64,000 nucleotides of DNA from Liquidambar formosana (lineage: Eukaryota > Streptophyta > Magnoliopsida > Saxifragales > Altingiaceae), in assembly GCA_039720395.1 (NCBI GenBank), contig CM077820.1:11431848-11495847 (forward strand). Reading direction: 5' to 3'. The position numbers were made by a program, and so were the translations under genes. Under the pieces are notes generated by a model, which saw only the letters and a list, made by a program, of their open reading frames with translations, searched no databases and was not told the origin of the DNA. Of this stretch, positions 1 through 11,334 are shown one piece after another (position 1 is the first letter of the stretch; every line of letters starts with the position of its first letter).

Positions 1-1322
1 TACTCTTGTGTGTGCTTTGAAAAAATTACATAGACAATAGTAACAATTTATTTTTGTGTGCTTTGAAAAAATTACACAGACAATAGTAACAGTTTACTGT
101 TGTGTGCTTTAGAAAAATTATACCACATAATAACACATAATAATAGCACAACCCTCAATCCACCACCGTCCCTTTACCACACCAAACCACCCGCTGTAAA
201 CCCCTGCCATAAAACCCCAAACCTGTTGATAACCACCATCATCAAACTCTACCAAACCCACACCATCCTCACCGTAGTATGTCCATCATCATGCAAGAAA
301 TCAGAAACCCAAATCAAAACCACAACCCTTTTCCCTTCAAACCCACTGTCAAACCTTTAAAAAAAAAAAAAAACCAAAAACAAAAAAAAAACCAAAACAA
401 AACAAAACCAGATCTAGTTTTTCCATCCCCGTCATCGGCAACTCACCACCAACCCCGCCGCCTCCCCACATCATCTGCGAAATTTTTTCCATTTGTTAAA
501 CCAAAAAAAAAAAAAAAACTAGATCTGGTTTTTCTATCCCCATCATCAGCGACTCACAAACGTCATCGGCGACTCACCACCAACCCCGCTATCATTGTTT
601 GAGCCCTCTGCAATCGCATCCCCGTCGCCTCCCTACATCAACCGCCGTTGATTCCTCACTGCCAGATCACCGTTAAGCCTCGACCATCGAGCCTCAAGCC
701 ATTGAGGAACGCTTGCCATCGGCCCTCAACCACCGGAGACGATTGCCATCAAACAGCCAGTGTACAGCCGTCCGATCTGGTGGTTGGAGCTTGATCGCCG
801 CTCCTCTCCCTCCCCCCTCCCTCACTCTCTCTCTCACTCTCTCTCTCTCTCTCCCTCCCCCCTCCCTTCTTCTCATAAATAAATTTGGTTGAAATGTAAA
901 TATAAAAGGTTAAAACGGGTATTTCCAAAAAAACATTTCCTTTTGCTTAAAAAATCTTTTAAAAAATGGGTTTTTGAGTTAAAAAATCTTATGGTGGGTT
1001 TTTTGTTGAAAGCAGTCCCCTAATAGGGGTTATTGCTATTTCTAATTACATCAAAAAGGATAAAAGTATAAATTCAGTTAAATATGCAATTTTTTTCATT
1101 AAACATATTAATGTTAAAAAAGGATATTTTAGTCACTCTTTTCTTTTAACAATAGTAAACAAAAAATTAACTAGTTGGAGTAAATAGATATGATTCTTTT
1201 TTTATTTGGAATAGAAGGATATGAAAAATATTTAATGGAGTTTTTGGATATGAATTTATTTTTGAGGGAGTTTTTGGATATTTCCCCTAAATTATAAGGT
1301 ATAAGGCCTAAATTAAACTTCG
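1..1322. other. Gene-free AT-rich and low-complexity DNA
   Basis: No coding region is recognisable. The first ~145 bases hold about three copies of a ~46-bp unit containing TGTGTGCTTTGAAAAAATTA. A ~108-bp unit around AGATCTGGTTTTT and the following CCATC...CGACTCAC stretch occurs twice (about 411-462 and 519-580). Bases 800-865 are CT-rich. From 1080 on the DNA is AT-rich, with GGAGTTTTTGGATAT repeated twice near 1235-1280, which may mark the edge of an old element. The open frames here come from simple repeats and have no plausible protein family. Confidence 0.6.
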
Positions 1323-1696
1323 GTGCGACATGTGGGACTTATCAACAAAATTTGTCCTTCATTCATTGCGTTTTGCAACTCAATGCTAATAGAATTAAAA
1401 ATCAGGGGCCCAGTTTTCTACTCCTTTCCCAAATGTATTCTAGCACTAGATCAGATGCTTTCAATTATTATTGTACGTGCAAAACTCTTTTATGTTTTTG
1501 TTTTTGTTTTTTTCTTTCAAGATGCGTAGATGACTTATCTAGTCATGTTCAAGTAACATTCAGAACCAAAATCATAAGATTCATACCGCAATTTAGGTAA
1601 TAATGCACAAGTAAAAGTTTTTATTTTTTTGCCAAACGAGGGGCATTTAAAGTTATTAGGCTCAAACGAATCCCCTTGTGATGCACAAATCACTTG
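1323..1696. repeat. Duplicated 3' flank of the invertase unit (left half, copy B)
   Basis: From about 1440 this stretch matches 36600-36910 downstream of invertase copy C (for example GATGCTTTCAATTATTA, the CATGTTCAAG block and the CAATTTAGGTAATAAT block). It continues on the far side of the Athila element at 8052. The last five bases, ACTTG (1692-1696), are the target-site duplication of that element. Confidence 0.75.
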
Positions 1697-1993
1697 TGAT
1701 AATAGCTTAAAATTGCATTAATGTTATACTTTTAGTAGGCATTATCGTATTTATTTGGCACTTAATTCTGCATTTTACACATTATACATGAATTCTCTTG
1801 ATACATGTTCTTATACTTAAAGTGGTGTATTAATGCGTGTTTTATTTTGTAGGAAGCCAATTTCCTATAGTCAAGCATTCTAAATTTATTTGGAACTATA
1901 TGGAAGCTTTGCAAGGGTGAAGTGCATTAATTTTAGAAGATTTTAGCAAAGAAATTGGCAACCCCAAAGTTGGAAAGAAGATTAAAAAGGAAG
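1697..1993 (+). repeat. 5' LTR, truncated to 297 bp
   Basis: Aligns without gaps to 6821-7117, the first 297 bp of the 3' LTR, with six differences, all transitions. It then stops abruptly after AAAAAGGAAG and runs five bases later into the primer-binding site. The remaining 929 bp present in the 3' LTR (7118-8046) are missing here. Confidence 0.9.
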
Positions 1994-1997
1994 AATT

Positions 1998-2015
1998 TGG
2001 CGCCGTTGCCGGGGA
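1998..2015 (+). other. Primer-binding site (tRNA-Asp type)
   Basis: TGGCGCCGTTGCCGGGGA is the primer-binding site known from Athila elements, complementary to the 3' end of tRNA-Asp. It primes minus-strand DNA synthesis and fixes where the 5' LTR should end. Confidence 0.9.
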
Positions 2016-2267
2016 CTGGCGTGGATAAATAGCAGCTCATTGTTTTTGGTGGAGGTTTGTTGTATTTTGCGAATCTCTTCGCAAATCCGGTAAACTCTTT
2101 CCATAACTTTTTACTTTTATTTTTTATTTTTTATTTTTATTTTTGTTTTTATTTTTTTAATGCAAATTTGGCATCGTGATCATACTCATTGTTTGGTTAG
2201 AGTTGAGTTCGAAAATTTGTGTGGCAATTTAATTGATTCTCTTGGACACAATCACACACTTGACACC

Positions 2268-3703
2268 ATGTCTGATAATGAGGAACAAATTGAGAATATT
2301 GATAGGGATGACAAAAGGACTCTTAGAGATTATTTGCAGCCTACTAAGAGTAGTGCACCATCTTGTATCATTTTTCCTCTGAATGCTAATAATTTCAAAT
2401 TTAAGCCTGGCATGATTCCATTGCTACCTAAATTCCATGGTTTAGAATCTGAAAACCCATATTTGCACCTTAAGGAATTTGATGAGGTTTGTGTAACCTT
2501 CCATGACCAAACTTGTAGTGGAGAGACCATTAAATTGAAATTATTTCCTTTTCTCTCAAGGATAAGACGAAAAATTGGCTTAATACTTTAAGACCTAGAT
2601 CCATTGGCACACGGTAAGAGACGCAAACTGAATTTTTGAAAAAACACTTCCCACTTCATAGGACTAATGCTCTCAAAAGGCAAATAAAGAATTTTTCACA
2701 AAAAGATAATGAAACTTTTTACCAATGTTGGGAACGTTTTAAAGATTTATTAAATTCTTGCCCATATCATGGCTATGAAACTTGACGTATCATTAGTTTT
2801 TTCTATCAGAGTTTAACTCCTAAAATGCGCCAATTTGTAGAGATGATGTGCAATGGTGAATTTATGAATAAGGACCCTGATGAGGCTTTTGACTATTTTA
2901 ATATGTTACCTGAGAATGCCTAATCTTGGGATACAACTGATACTTTAGATAGGTCCAAGCCTTCTACCAACCCATCTGGGGGTGGTAAGTACCATCTTAG
3001 GGACGATGATGACTTAAGTGCGAGGGTAGCTACTTTGGCTAGGAAATTAGAAGCCATGGAGTTAAGGAAAGTTAATGAAGTTATGTCTGTTCCTAAATTG
3101 AATGATGTTTGTAGTATTTGTGAGACTGTGGGATACTCTACAAATGATTGCCCGACTCTCCCTGCTTTTAAAGAGGTGTTGCACGATCAAGCAAATGCTA
3201 TAAATATAAATAAAAAGCCTTTTTCTTCACCCTATTCTGAAACTTATAATCCAGGGTGGAGGAATCATCCAAATTTCAGTTGGAGGAATGATAATGTTGC
3301 ACTACCACCTCAAGGCCATTCTAATTTTGTTCCTTATAATCCTCCTCCTAAGAAGGGTTTAGAGGAAACATTGCAACAGTTTATGCAGAGTCAAGCCACC
3401 ATAAATAATTAGACTTCTCAAGCCATAGGTGACATTAGAAACACTCTTACTAAGTTGACCACTTCATTAAGCATTCAAGAAAAAGGTAAATTTCCATCTC
3501 AACCACAACCTAACCCCCAAGGTCAATTTAGTATTAGTGATTCTAATTTATCTGATACACAACTTGAGCATGCTAAGTCCGTTACTACTCTTCGTAGTGA
3601 AAAAGTTATTGACAAAACTATTTCACCACCCAAAGATAAGAAAAAGAAGAATTTTCAAAAACAAAGAGTAGTAATGAACTTAATAAGCCCGAGTCAAGTG
3701 TAG
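2268..3703 (+). pseudogene. Athila gag, degenerate
   Basis: Capsid-type Gag remnant. The probable start is ATG 2268 (MSDNEEQ), and the N-terminal half reads PLLPKFHGLESENPYLHLKE, typical of plant Ty3 Gag. A frameshift lies near 2565. After it the downstream frame is broken by stops near 2610, 2782 and 2920, and by TAG at 3410-3412, before ending at 3701. The nucleocapsid zinc knuckle is CSICETVGYSTNDC near 3110-3150: three cysteines are in place but the expected histidine is tyrosine. The C-terminal part is rich in Lys, Gln and Pro. It is non-functional as read. Confidence 0.85.
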
Positions 3704-3798
3704 TTGAGAGATGCCCTATTCTCATTCCTTTTCCTTAAAGATTGCAACCACGTCAAAAAGTGAATTAGAATGCAGACATTCTTGAAATCCTTAAACAA

Positions 3799-4587
3799 GT
3801 GAAAGTCAACATTCCTTTGTTAGATGCAATAAAACAAATTCCTTCTTATACTAAATTTTTGAAAGATTTGTGTACGGTCAAGCGTAAACTTAACGTACAA
3901 GAGAATGCATTTTTAACTGAGCAAGTGAGTGCTATCATTCAAAATAATACTCCTCCTAAATATAAAGATCCAAGTAGTCCCACTATTTCATGTGTTATTG
4001 GTAATTTTAAAGTAGAGCAAGCTTTACTTGATCTTGGGGCTAGCGTGAATCTTTTACCTTATTCGGTATATGAACAGTTGGGTCTAGGTGAGTTAAAACC
4101 AACCAAAATAACTCTTCAGCTCGCGGACCGTTCTGTAAAAATACCTAGGGGAGTAGTAGAGGATGTGTTAGTCCAAATTGATAAATTTTACTTTCCTGTT
4201 GATTTTATTGTTTTGGACACACACCCTGTTTTGAATGCTAGTTCTCAAATTCCTGTGATTCTGGGTCGCCCATTCCTTGCTACTTCCAATGCTTTAATAA
4301 ATTGTAGGAGTGGTGTACTTAAATTGTCTTTCGGAAATATGACCCAAGAATTGAATATTTTTAATACTTGCAAAGAACCTAAGGATGATGATGACTTTCA
4401 TGAAGTTAACTTGATTGATACACTTGTTCAAAAACAATTTAATGTGTCTTGCTTTTCTCATCCTTTAAAGGCGTGCTTGGTTAATTCTTATGATTTGGAG
4501 TTTAATGAGAATCCTGAAATTGCATATCTATTGTTTATTGGATTCTACACAGGAATTGGACTTGAATGCGTGGAGGTCGAAATTTAA
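3799..4587 (+). pseudogene. Athila retropepsin-like aspartic protease region
   Basis: Open frame of 262 codons encoding the protease region of the polyprotein, which would cleave Gag-Pol. The active-site motif is DLGAS (codons about 78-82), the form usual in Athila in place of DTG/DSG. The flap and C-terminal motif ILGRPFL lies about 75 residues later. The frame is lost near 4555, after which the sequence continues in the next frame. The region upstream, about 3704-3798, joins gag to this frame with stops. It is the best-preserved part of the element. Confidence 0.85.
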
Positions 4588-5197
4588 AGACCTACCACTT
4601 CGTGAGCTTAAACTATTGCCATCGAATGAGAAAGTGCCTAAACTGGAATTAAAGCTCTTACCAGTGAAAATCAAGTATGCATTCTTTAGACCTAAGGAGA
4701 TTTTTCCTATGGTAATATCTACTAAACTTGATCCCTTACAAGAAGGTAAGTTGCTGAAAATTTTGAAAGAGTACAAGGGCGCAATAGGATTGAATGTTTC
4801 TGATATTAAGGGAATTAGCCTTTTAGTGTGCACTCATATAATTTATTTGGAAGAGATTCGACGAGATGCTTATGACAATTCTAGAATTTACAAAGAACGA
4901 ATGAAAGTTTTTCATGACAAAAATATTTTAAGGAAATCTTTTGAACCATCTCAAAAAGTTCTTTTGTATAATTCTAGATTGCATTTGTTTCCAGGTAAAC
5001 TAAGGTCCCGTTGGGCAGGACCATTTGTGGTTAAAACTATTTTTCCTCATGGAACTGTTGAGATTGAAAATCCTAAGAATGGTAATGTTTTTAAAGTTAA
5101 TGGACAACGTCTTAAACCATTTCTTGAGAATTTTTCACCTGAGGATGAGTCCATTGATTTGGTGGATCCTGTCTACCAGGATTTACCAAACCCTTAA
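4560..5197 (+). pseudogene. Fused pol remnant: pre-RT linker joined in frame to integrase C-terminus
   Basis: The first part (to about 4845, ending CTHIIYL) is the linker that precedes reverse transcriptase in Athila pol. The next codons are already the integrase tail: RRDAYDNSRIYKER, then LFPGKLRSRWAGPF and VNGQRLKPF, the chromodomain-free C-terminus known from this lineage. RT, RNase H and the zinc/DDE core of integrase, normally well over 2 kb, are missing, yet the reading frame is kept across the junction. The longest open frame covering it is 4490-5197. The Leu-Glu-Glu codons fit both sides, suggesting recombination at microhomology. Confidence 0.85.
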
Positions 5198-6820
5198 TTA
5201 GTTCATTCATATTAGTGTTTGTGTCGTAGTTAGTTTTTTTTTTTTTCCCTTTTGTTTTTTGTGTTTTTCGTGTCTAACCCATTTTGCAGGTATTAGAGTT
5301 TGTTTGTTTTCTTTTTGGTTCGCACCTCAAGGTACTCTCCATGATCTCTACTACTTTGTTTTTCTTTATTTACATTAAGGACAATGTATGTTTTAGGTTT
5401 GGGGGAGGGAATTTTGGTGTTGTGTTAGTTTATTTTGGTCTTAGTTAGTTTATCTTATTTTTCAAAAAAAAAAAAAAAAAAAAAAAATTTAGTGGTTTAC
5501 AAAATTTTGGCTTAAAAATTTTGTTGCTTTAGCATGATTATCTAGTTTGAAGTTCATTATGCTACTCCTGTTTAAAATTTTCCATTGAATTTCATACTCG
5601 GATCACATTGCACTTTAGCCGCATAAATATGATTCTTGATTAAAGGGTAAAGATGATTTTGGAGATCTTGATGAATAAAAATGTGGAGACTTTTAGCCCT
5701 TGCGAGTATTTGAGCCATTAATTTTTTTTTTTAGAGGGTTATTATATTTAATCTTACCTTGATTTTTGGAAGCACTCAAATTTCATTGTTTAGTCTCATT
5801 ATTTCTTCTTTTTGGTTGAATGCTGAGAATATATTTTTATACCACACTTGTTTCTTTTGAAGTCATGGAAATTGAAGAATTATACCACTCCTTGAGAGAT
5901 GATTTTAGGCCATCTTTGATTTCTTTGAGCCTTTAATTTCTTTTCTTTGTGATACATTACCACTAGTTAGCCCGTTGAGCCTTTTGATTAGCCTTTCTTT
6001 CATAACATTTTTCCCAAAGTGTTTTGAGAATGGATATTATCAATGTTCAGTAAGGTGAATGGGTGGAAAAATGAAAAAAAAAAAAAAAAAAAAAAAAGAG
6101 AAAGCTTTGTTGGTGAAGTATTGAGAAGTGAAGAAAAAAAAAAGAAAAAAAGTGTTTGATTGCCAAAGTTTGGAAGAATAAGTTGAATACAAATTGTTTC
6201 TAGTGAGTTTGTTCTTTCTACCATTCTCGGATACACTTTTTATTATCACCATAACCTTTTTGTTTCAATTCTTTCTTTTATCCCAACATTACATTCTATT
6301 AAAAGTCCTATTTGATTTCGAGGATAGTATGGTTTGGATATTGACATGACTGAGCTATAATGCAATGTGTGGTGTACATTCTTAGTATTTGGCATTCCTT
6401 TCATGAGACTTTATGATTCTTTCTTGTGATAGCATTTTTCAAATATTTTATATGTGAGATTCTTGTTCTTGCTCTACATTATTCTACTCACATATATTCG
6501 AGAGTTTTACCCAATTCAGAGTGCATTATTTTGTTGAGTGTAATCCTTGTGAGATTTGAGTTGAAGCATATTTCAGATAGAGATTTGGGTTGTGCTTCAC
6601 CTTGAAAATTGAGTTTATATTTGTGTTGGATAAATTCTTCACACACAATGAGTTTTTGAATTCATTAGGATGCTTTTAATAGTTGCTAGTGTCTTGAATT
6701 TTAAGTGATTCTTTTGCTAAGGTGATGAAATTGGTAGCCATGCTTTGAGTTTTTCTTTTGAAGAAAACTATTTCAATCGCTTTAATTGCTAGGGACTAGC
6801 AATATGCTGGTTGGGGGGTG
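5198..6820 (+). other. Athila 3' non-coding region with purine-rich tract
   Basis: No protein-coding potential. Near 5375-5413 is an ACAATG...GGTTTGGGGGAGGG block that commonly follows pol in this lineage and resembles an internal polypurine tract. Long A or T runs occur at 5464-5487 and 6075-6097. The bases just before the 3' LTR, TTGGGGGGTG (6811-6820), are the polypurine tract used to prime plus-strand synthesis. Confidence 0.75.
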
Positions 6821-8046
6821 TGATAATAGCTTAAAATTGCATTAATGTTATACTTTTAGTAGGCATTATCACATTTATTTGGTACTTAATTCCGCATTTT
6901 ACACATTATACATGAATTCTCTTGATACATGCTCTTATACTTAAAGTGGTGTATTAATGCATGTTTTATTTTGTAGGAAGCCAATTTCCTATAGTCAAGC
7001 ATTCTAAATTTATTTGGAACTATATGGAAGCTTTGCAAGGGTGAAGTGCATTAATTTTAGAAGATTTTAGCAAAGAAATTGGCAACCCCAAAGTTGGAAA
7101 GAAGATTAAAAAGGAAGTTTGGAGTAATTACCGTATTTTGGCCATAACTTTTGACTCCAAAATCCAATTGATGCAAAATTGGTGTCCCTAGAAAGCTGAT
7201 TTGAAACCCTACAATATTGTATTTCATGAATATTTCATGATTCAACGTTTGGTAGGTCAAAAACGGATTACAAGTTAGCTCTACTGGAAAAAACCGGGAT
7301 TCCCAATTTGTTTCCTAATTTTTCTCCTCTTTCTCTTGGAAACCCTAAGAGCACATGGAAAGGAAAAGGCGGCTGCACCTATATATATTACTTCTCCTCT
7401 TCTCTTCTACACACACCCCTCTCTTATTCTTCTTCTTCTTCTACCTCTCTTTAGTTTTCTAGTTTTCAATTATCATGAGTAGCTAAACTTTTTGCTAGGG
7501 TTAGGAGTGAAGCCACAATAATTGTTTGGTATTTGTTTAATGACTCTTTCATGGATTTAATGTAAGGTTTTATAGTTTTGATTGATTTTGATTATTTTGC
7601 AAAGTATTTATTCTGTATAATTCTTTTATTTATCGTTAACTCCGGGTACGGTGAATGCTTAGAATTTCCTGCGAATTAAATTACTAGTTTTCTCATGCAT
7701 TAAATCAATCAACCTTATGAAACCATATTTTTTGAATTGTTTTGAATAAATTAATTGTTAAATCATCCGACTGGAATCATCCTTCGTATGAATCTCAGTT
7801 GAGTTATAAAATTGAGTTGTTAGCAAATATCTAATACTTGTTGTGAGTGGACCTCTGAACCTTAGTGTTTTTAAATTATTGTTTTCAATCAAACTAATTC
7901 TTTGCAATCAAGCAACCAAATTCTTAAAATCTTTTCTCAATCATCTCTGCTAATTATTCCCCTTCCATGTGGTTCGACCTCGGGCTCACCGAGAATTTAT
8001 TACTTCGCGACATCCTGCACTTGGGAGCATTATTAAAGTCGCAGCA
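6821..8046 (+). repeat. 3' LTR, 1226 bp
   Basis: Starts TGATAATAGC directly after the purine tract and ends GCAGCA before the ACTTG target duplication. It contains a TATA-like stretch (CTATATATATTAC near 7379) followed by CT-rich sequence. Its tail near 7970-8030 carries the TGGTTCGACCTCGG block that usually sits at the end of Athila LTRs. It is four times longer than the 5' copy. Confidence 0.9.
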
Positions 8047-8051
8047 ACTTG

Positions 8052-8260
8052 TAAACTCATGCATTCGATAGTAAGAGAGCATTGATTCGAACTCGAGATT
8101 TACGATTCTTAAGTTATAATCCTTTGTCATCTAATCTTCCCCAGTGGGTCATAAGTAAAAGTTATTTGAAAACCAAATAGAGATTATTGGTAAACAATCA
8201 TTAATTGAAACATATAACACGCTGTGCAAATCAAAACAAATTTAGTCTTGTACGGGGTAA
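8052..8260. repeat. Duplicated 3' flank of the invertase unit (right half, copy B)
   Basis: Matches 37265-37470 and 35405-35465, with shared blocks such as AAGTAAAAGTTATTTGAAAA and GTGCAAATCAAAACAAA. In the other copies this flank leads about 150 bp later into invertase exon 7. Here homology stops near 8260, marking the breakpoint of the deletion that removed exons 3-7 of copy B. Confidence 0.75.
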
Positions 8261-9410
8261 AATCTATGCCCCGAACCTTGATGTTGATGAAGGAGCTTAT
8301 CCTCGCGCTAGACCTGCACTCACAAGCTTGGAAACAAAGTCAGAAGATAGGCCAAGGTGGGTTTTGGCCAAGTCCTCTCCAAAGTTTAAGTCAGAAGCTG
8401 TTTATAGAGGAAGAGGCAAGGAAGAAGATGAATTTCAGAGGATTAGGATACTGTAGCTTACCTCATTTGGCTGTATCGTATTCTTTTTATACCCACCTGT
8501 ACGGACTGACCATGTGAGGTCAGGTAACTGCCTTGGTTAGGTCAGATCTGACCATGGTTTGCCAATAACCGTCTGACCATGGTTTGTTGATCGTGATTAG
8601 GCAAGGAACCATGGTTTCTAGTAACCGCTGTGTCAAGAATTATAGCTGCTGTAACAGTTTTAGACTATAGTAGGATTTGGATTGTAGTGTGAGTCATTGG
8701 ACAGATGTCCCGAGCTGAAGGCAAAGCCCCGAGCTGGGAGATCACGTGGTTTGCAACGGATCTCGCTGTGTTACATTAGCCACGTGTCAAATATTCTGGT
8801 TTAACTCTTTAGCCCGAACTGAATCCTGGGGGATCATGGGCGTTGTAACGGGACTAGCTAAATTGCCTTTGCCACATGTCAGTGTTTTCTGGCTTGAGCT
8901 CTCTATCCCGAGCTGGATCCTCGGTTCAAAGATATTTCTACACACTATTTGATCCAAAACATGCATTTTTTTAATCAATAACAATCGTTTATTTATAGAC
9001 ATTTCGAATTAAACAACTTTTAATCTTAGATCAATTTGATTTTTGACATGCATGACCTACATATGAATCAAATTTAATCTAATGATTGGTTTGGTCAAAT
9101 ACGAGTCGCACATAAAAGTTTTGGAATAAACTATATGAAAAAATTGCATCCAGTGCACTTGACAATATATAGAAGGACTGTATAAATATATGATGACAAT
9201 CAAGTGAATATCTGCTAATATAACCTATATCAATCATCGCATTAAGGATTGTATCTCGTGCATTAGTTGATTACAAAATTTATTGGGCCAGTGCAAGAGA
9301 TATAACCCCTAATACATTGTACTAATATAAATTAGGTGAACATGAACTCACCTATTGGAACTATATGTATATATATATATGTGTGTGTGTGTGTGTATTT
9401 TCTTAATCTA
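8261..9410. other. Foreign filler where invertase B exons 3-7 should be
   Basis: No gene recognised. 8261-8950 is comparatively GC-rich, with repeats such as CCCGAGCTG (three copies) and GACCATGGTTTG, and looks like a fragment of an unidentified element. 9180-9355 belongs to a dispersed family also seen at about 35235-35405, 48830-49000 and 61165-61325. A TA/GT microsatellite lies at 9366-9398. Confidence 0.5.
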
Positions 9411-9436
9411 TTAAATAAAGTTTTTCAAGGACTTAC

Positions 9437-10554
9437 CACAAGGATCTGAAGCCGAAATAACCAAACGTTCCAACCAAAGAGATGAGAAATAATAAAAGAA
9501 TTTGATCAGCATATCTAGAAAAGAGAGATTATATATGGTGGGAAAAAAATTAAACGTAAATGCTTGCGAAATATGCAATTTACGTAATACTCGTAGTTTG
9601 AAAGGTAAAAAAGAATTTTACCTTTATTTTTGGCTGAGAAAATAAAATTCTACCTACCATTAGCAAAATAATAAATTAATAAATAAATAAACAAATAAAG
9701 ATCATCGTACATTTCAGTAATTGTCATTCAAGTTGAATAGTAAATTATGTGGGTATTCCAGCACTTAATTGGATTTAAATCTCAAACTCTGATGTTTAGC
9801 CTACTAACCAATTGATTTTAGGATGAAGTTCTTAGTATTTCATGCTAAATTTCTGCTAATCATCATCTGCATTAACATATTTTGCTCCATTCATTCCATT
9901 TTATTTGATCTTATTTTTCATTTGTGGTACAACGTACCTAGCATCGAACCCTATTGAATAGGGTTTATTAAATGACTCTGCCCACACCCTTCACCCCTCA
10001 GGTTATATTTTTTCATTTTTCATTGATGGGTTCATTGTTAAAAGTCAAAGTATTGATTAGCCTTCTCAACATAGTTTTTGAGAAGCGTTGCTGAAGAAGG
10101 GTAAAAAGTTGGTTGCACGGCCCTTGATGTAAATTATGTAATAATAGGAATGCTTGGTTATTTTGCCCTTTTAGTCAGAAGGTGAATTTTTTTTTTTTTT
10201 TTTTTTTTTGGTATCATGTTAAAAGGAAAAATATAAGATAATAGAATAATGACAAACAAATGTTGACCACTTAAACCACAAAATGTTAATTTTTTAAAAA
10301 ACCTTTAACATTTTTTTTTTTTTTGGTGGCCATGATTTGATTGTCATACAGTCTGTTATACTAGCATTGTCCTATGTTAAAATCATCATTGCTTCTAATT
10401 GTTGTCGATTAGTTTTTTTATATCGAATAAACCCTTTGAGGCTCATATAAAATTTCACAATTAATTCATATACACTGTGTAAATTCAAAGCCTATTAAAA
10501 CCATAAATCCTTGCATAGATAACCTCAAAGGTTTATCTTTGCCATTCTTTTTTG

Positions 10555-10597
<43 letters not shown>

Positions 10598-11334
10598 GAG
10601 ATCCTTCTCTCATAAGATGTTGATCCATTGGCAAAAACGATGAAATCTCAACCACCTCCAGAGGGGGTGAGGTCCTCGCCAATCACCTAGCCTTCTCCAA
10701 GAAAGGCCGGCTACGACGACTCAACATAGAAATAGATCATATAAATATAATAAAAATCAGTCATAATTCCTACATCGGTAGATTTTTTTAAAATTTAAAA
10801 ATAAATAAATAACACTCACGCGCAACAAGCTAGAACATTCTCGAATGAGATAAGAATTAAGAATGAACAAGAATAAAGATAAGAAGAAGGCATGCATTTT
10901 GGTTCCGGGAATAGACTAATATAGAGTTGAATGCAGAAGGGTAATGTTGACACAATACGAAAGGATTAAAATGCCCATTTCGACTTAGAAGCACAAAGTA
11001 CTCCGTACGTATGAAATTCACTCTATTGTTACTCAAACAATTCAGAATGCAGAGGGTACAATATATTTAGAGTAAATGAGCAAAAGGCGTGCTTACCATT
11101 CATCGAATTCTTCTTAGGTTGAAAATGGTAGGCTGTTCTTAGCCAATAAACAGAAGCATTTGTCCAATTATTGCGACTTGTGCTCGTGAAGTGTAGGACT
11201 GACTCATCTAGCTCTACTCCTGACACCCATTTTCCTTCCGGCGTCAAGTCCTCCGGCGACGATGTTGATTGTGCCTTGATCATGACAGGGGCCATGACCG
11301 CCACCATGAAAACAATCAGGGTTCGCCGGTCCAT
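9437..11334 (-). pseudogene. Acid invertase (GH32) copy B: exon 1 and mini-exon only
   Basis: Exon 1 is 11097-11334: 79 codons plus one base, starting MDRRTLIVFMVAVMAPVMIK, a clear secretory signal peptide, and ending at a G|GTAAGC donor after an MN that corresponds to the WMN of the active site. Here the Trp codon has become Ser (TGG to TCG). Exon 2 is the 9-nt mini-exon at 9437-9445, ATCCTTGTG, flanked by AG and GTAAGT, encoding the Asp-Pro-Cys of a D-P-C-G motif where plant invertases have D-P-N-G. Exons 3-7 are absent. Intron 1 (about 1.65 kb) is homologous to those of copies A and C. It cannot encode an enzyme, though a short secreted peptide is conceivable. Confidence 0.85.
10557..10594. 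repeat. (CT)n microsatellite
   Basis: About 19 CT units in intron 1 of invertase copy B. The same tract, shorter, sits at the matching place in copy C (about 49603-49626), so it predates the duplication and has since changed length. Confidence 0.9.

Larger units (their letters stand above)
1697..8046 (+). mobile_element. Non-autonomous Athila-type Ty3/gypsy retrotransposon, ~6.35 kb
   Basis: Bounded by a perfect 5-bp target-site duplication, ACTTG at 1692-1696 and 8047-8051. The LTRs start TGATAATAGC and the 3' LTR ends GCAGCA. Order: short 5' LTR, primer-binding site, degenerate gag, retropepsin, a fused pol remnant, a 1.6-kb non-coding region, a purine-rich tract and the 3' LTR. Reverse transcriptase, RNase H and the integrase core are absent, so it can only have moved with help from a relative. 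The primer site matching tRNA-Asp and the gag and protease type are those known for the Athila lineage. The unoccupied target is visible in the duplicated flank near 37263. The gag stops and frameshifts show it is no longer coding. Confidence 0.9.

Noticed and set aside
694..876. Arg/Glu-rich minus-strand frame
   Set aside because: Arises from the CT-rich low-complexity tract.
7381..7391. Possible start of an unrelated gene after a TATA-like motif in the Athila 3' LTR
   Set aside because: It is the LTR's own promoter region; no coding frame follows.
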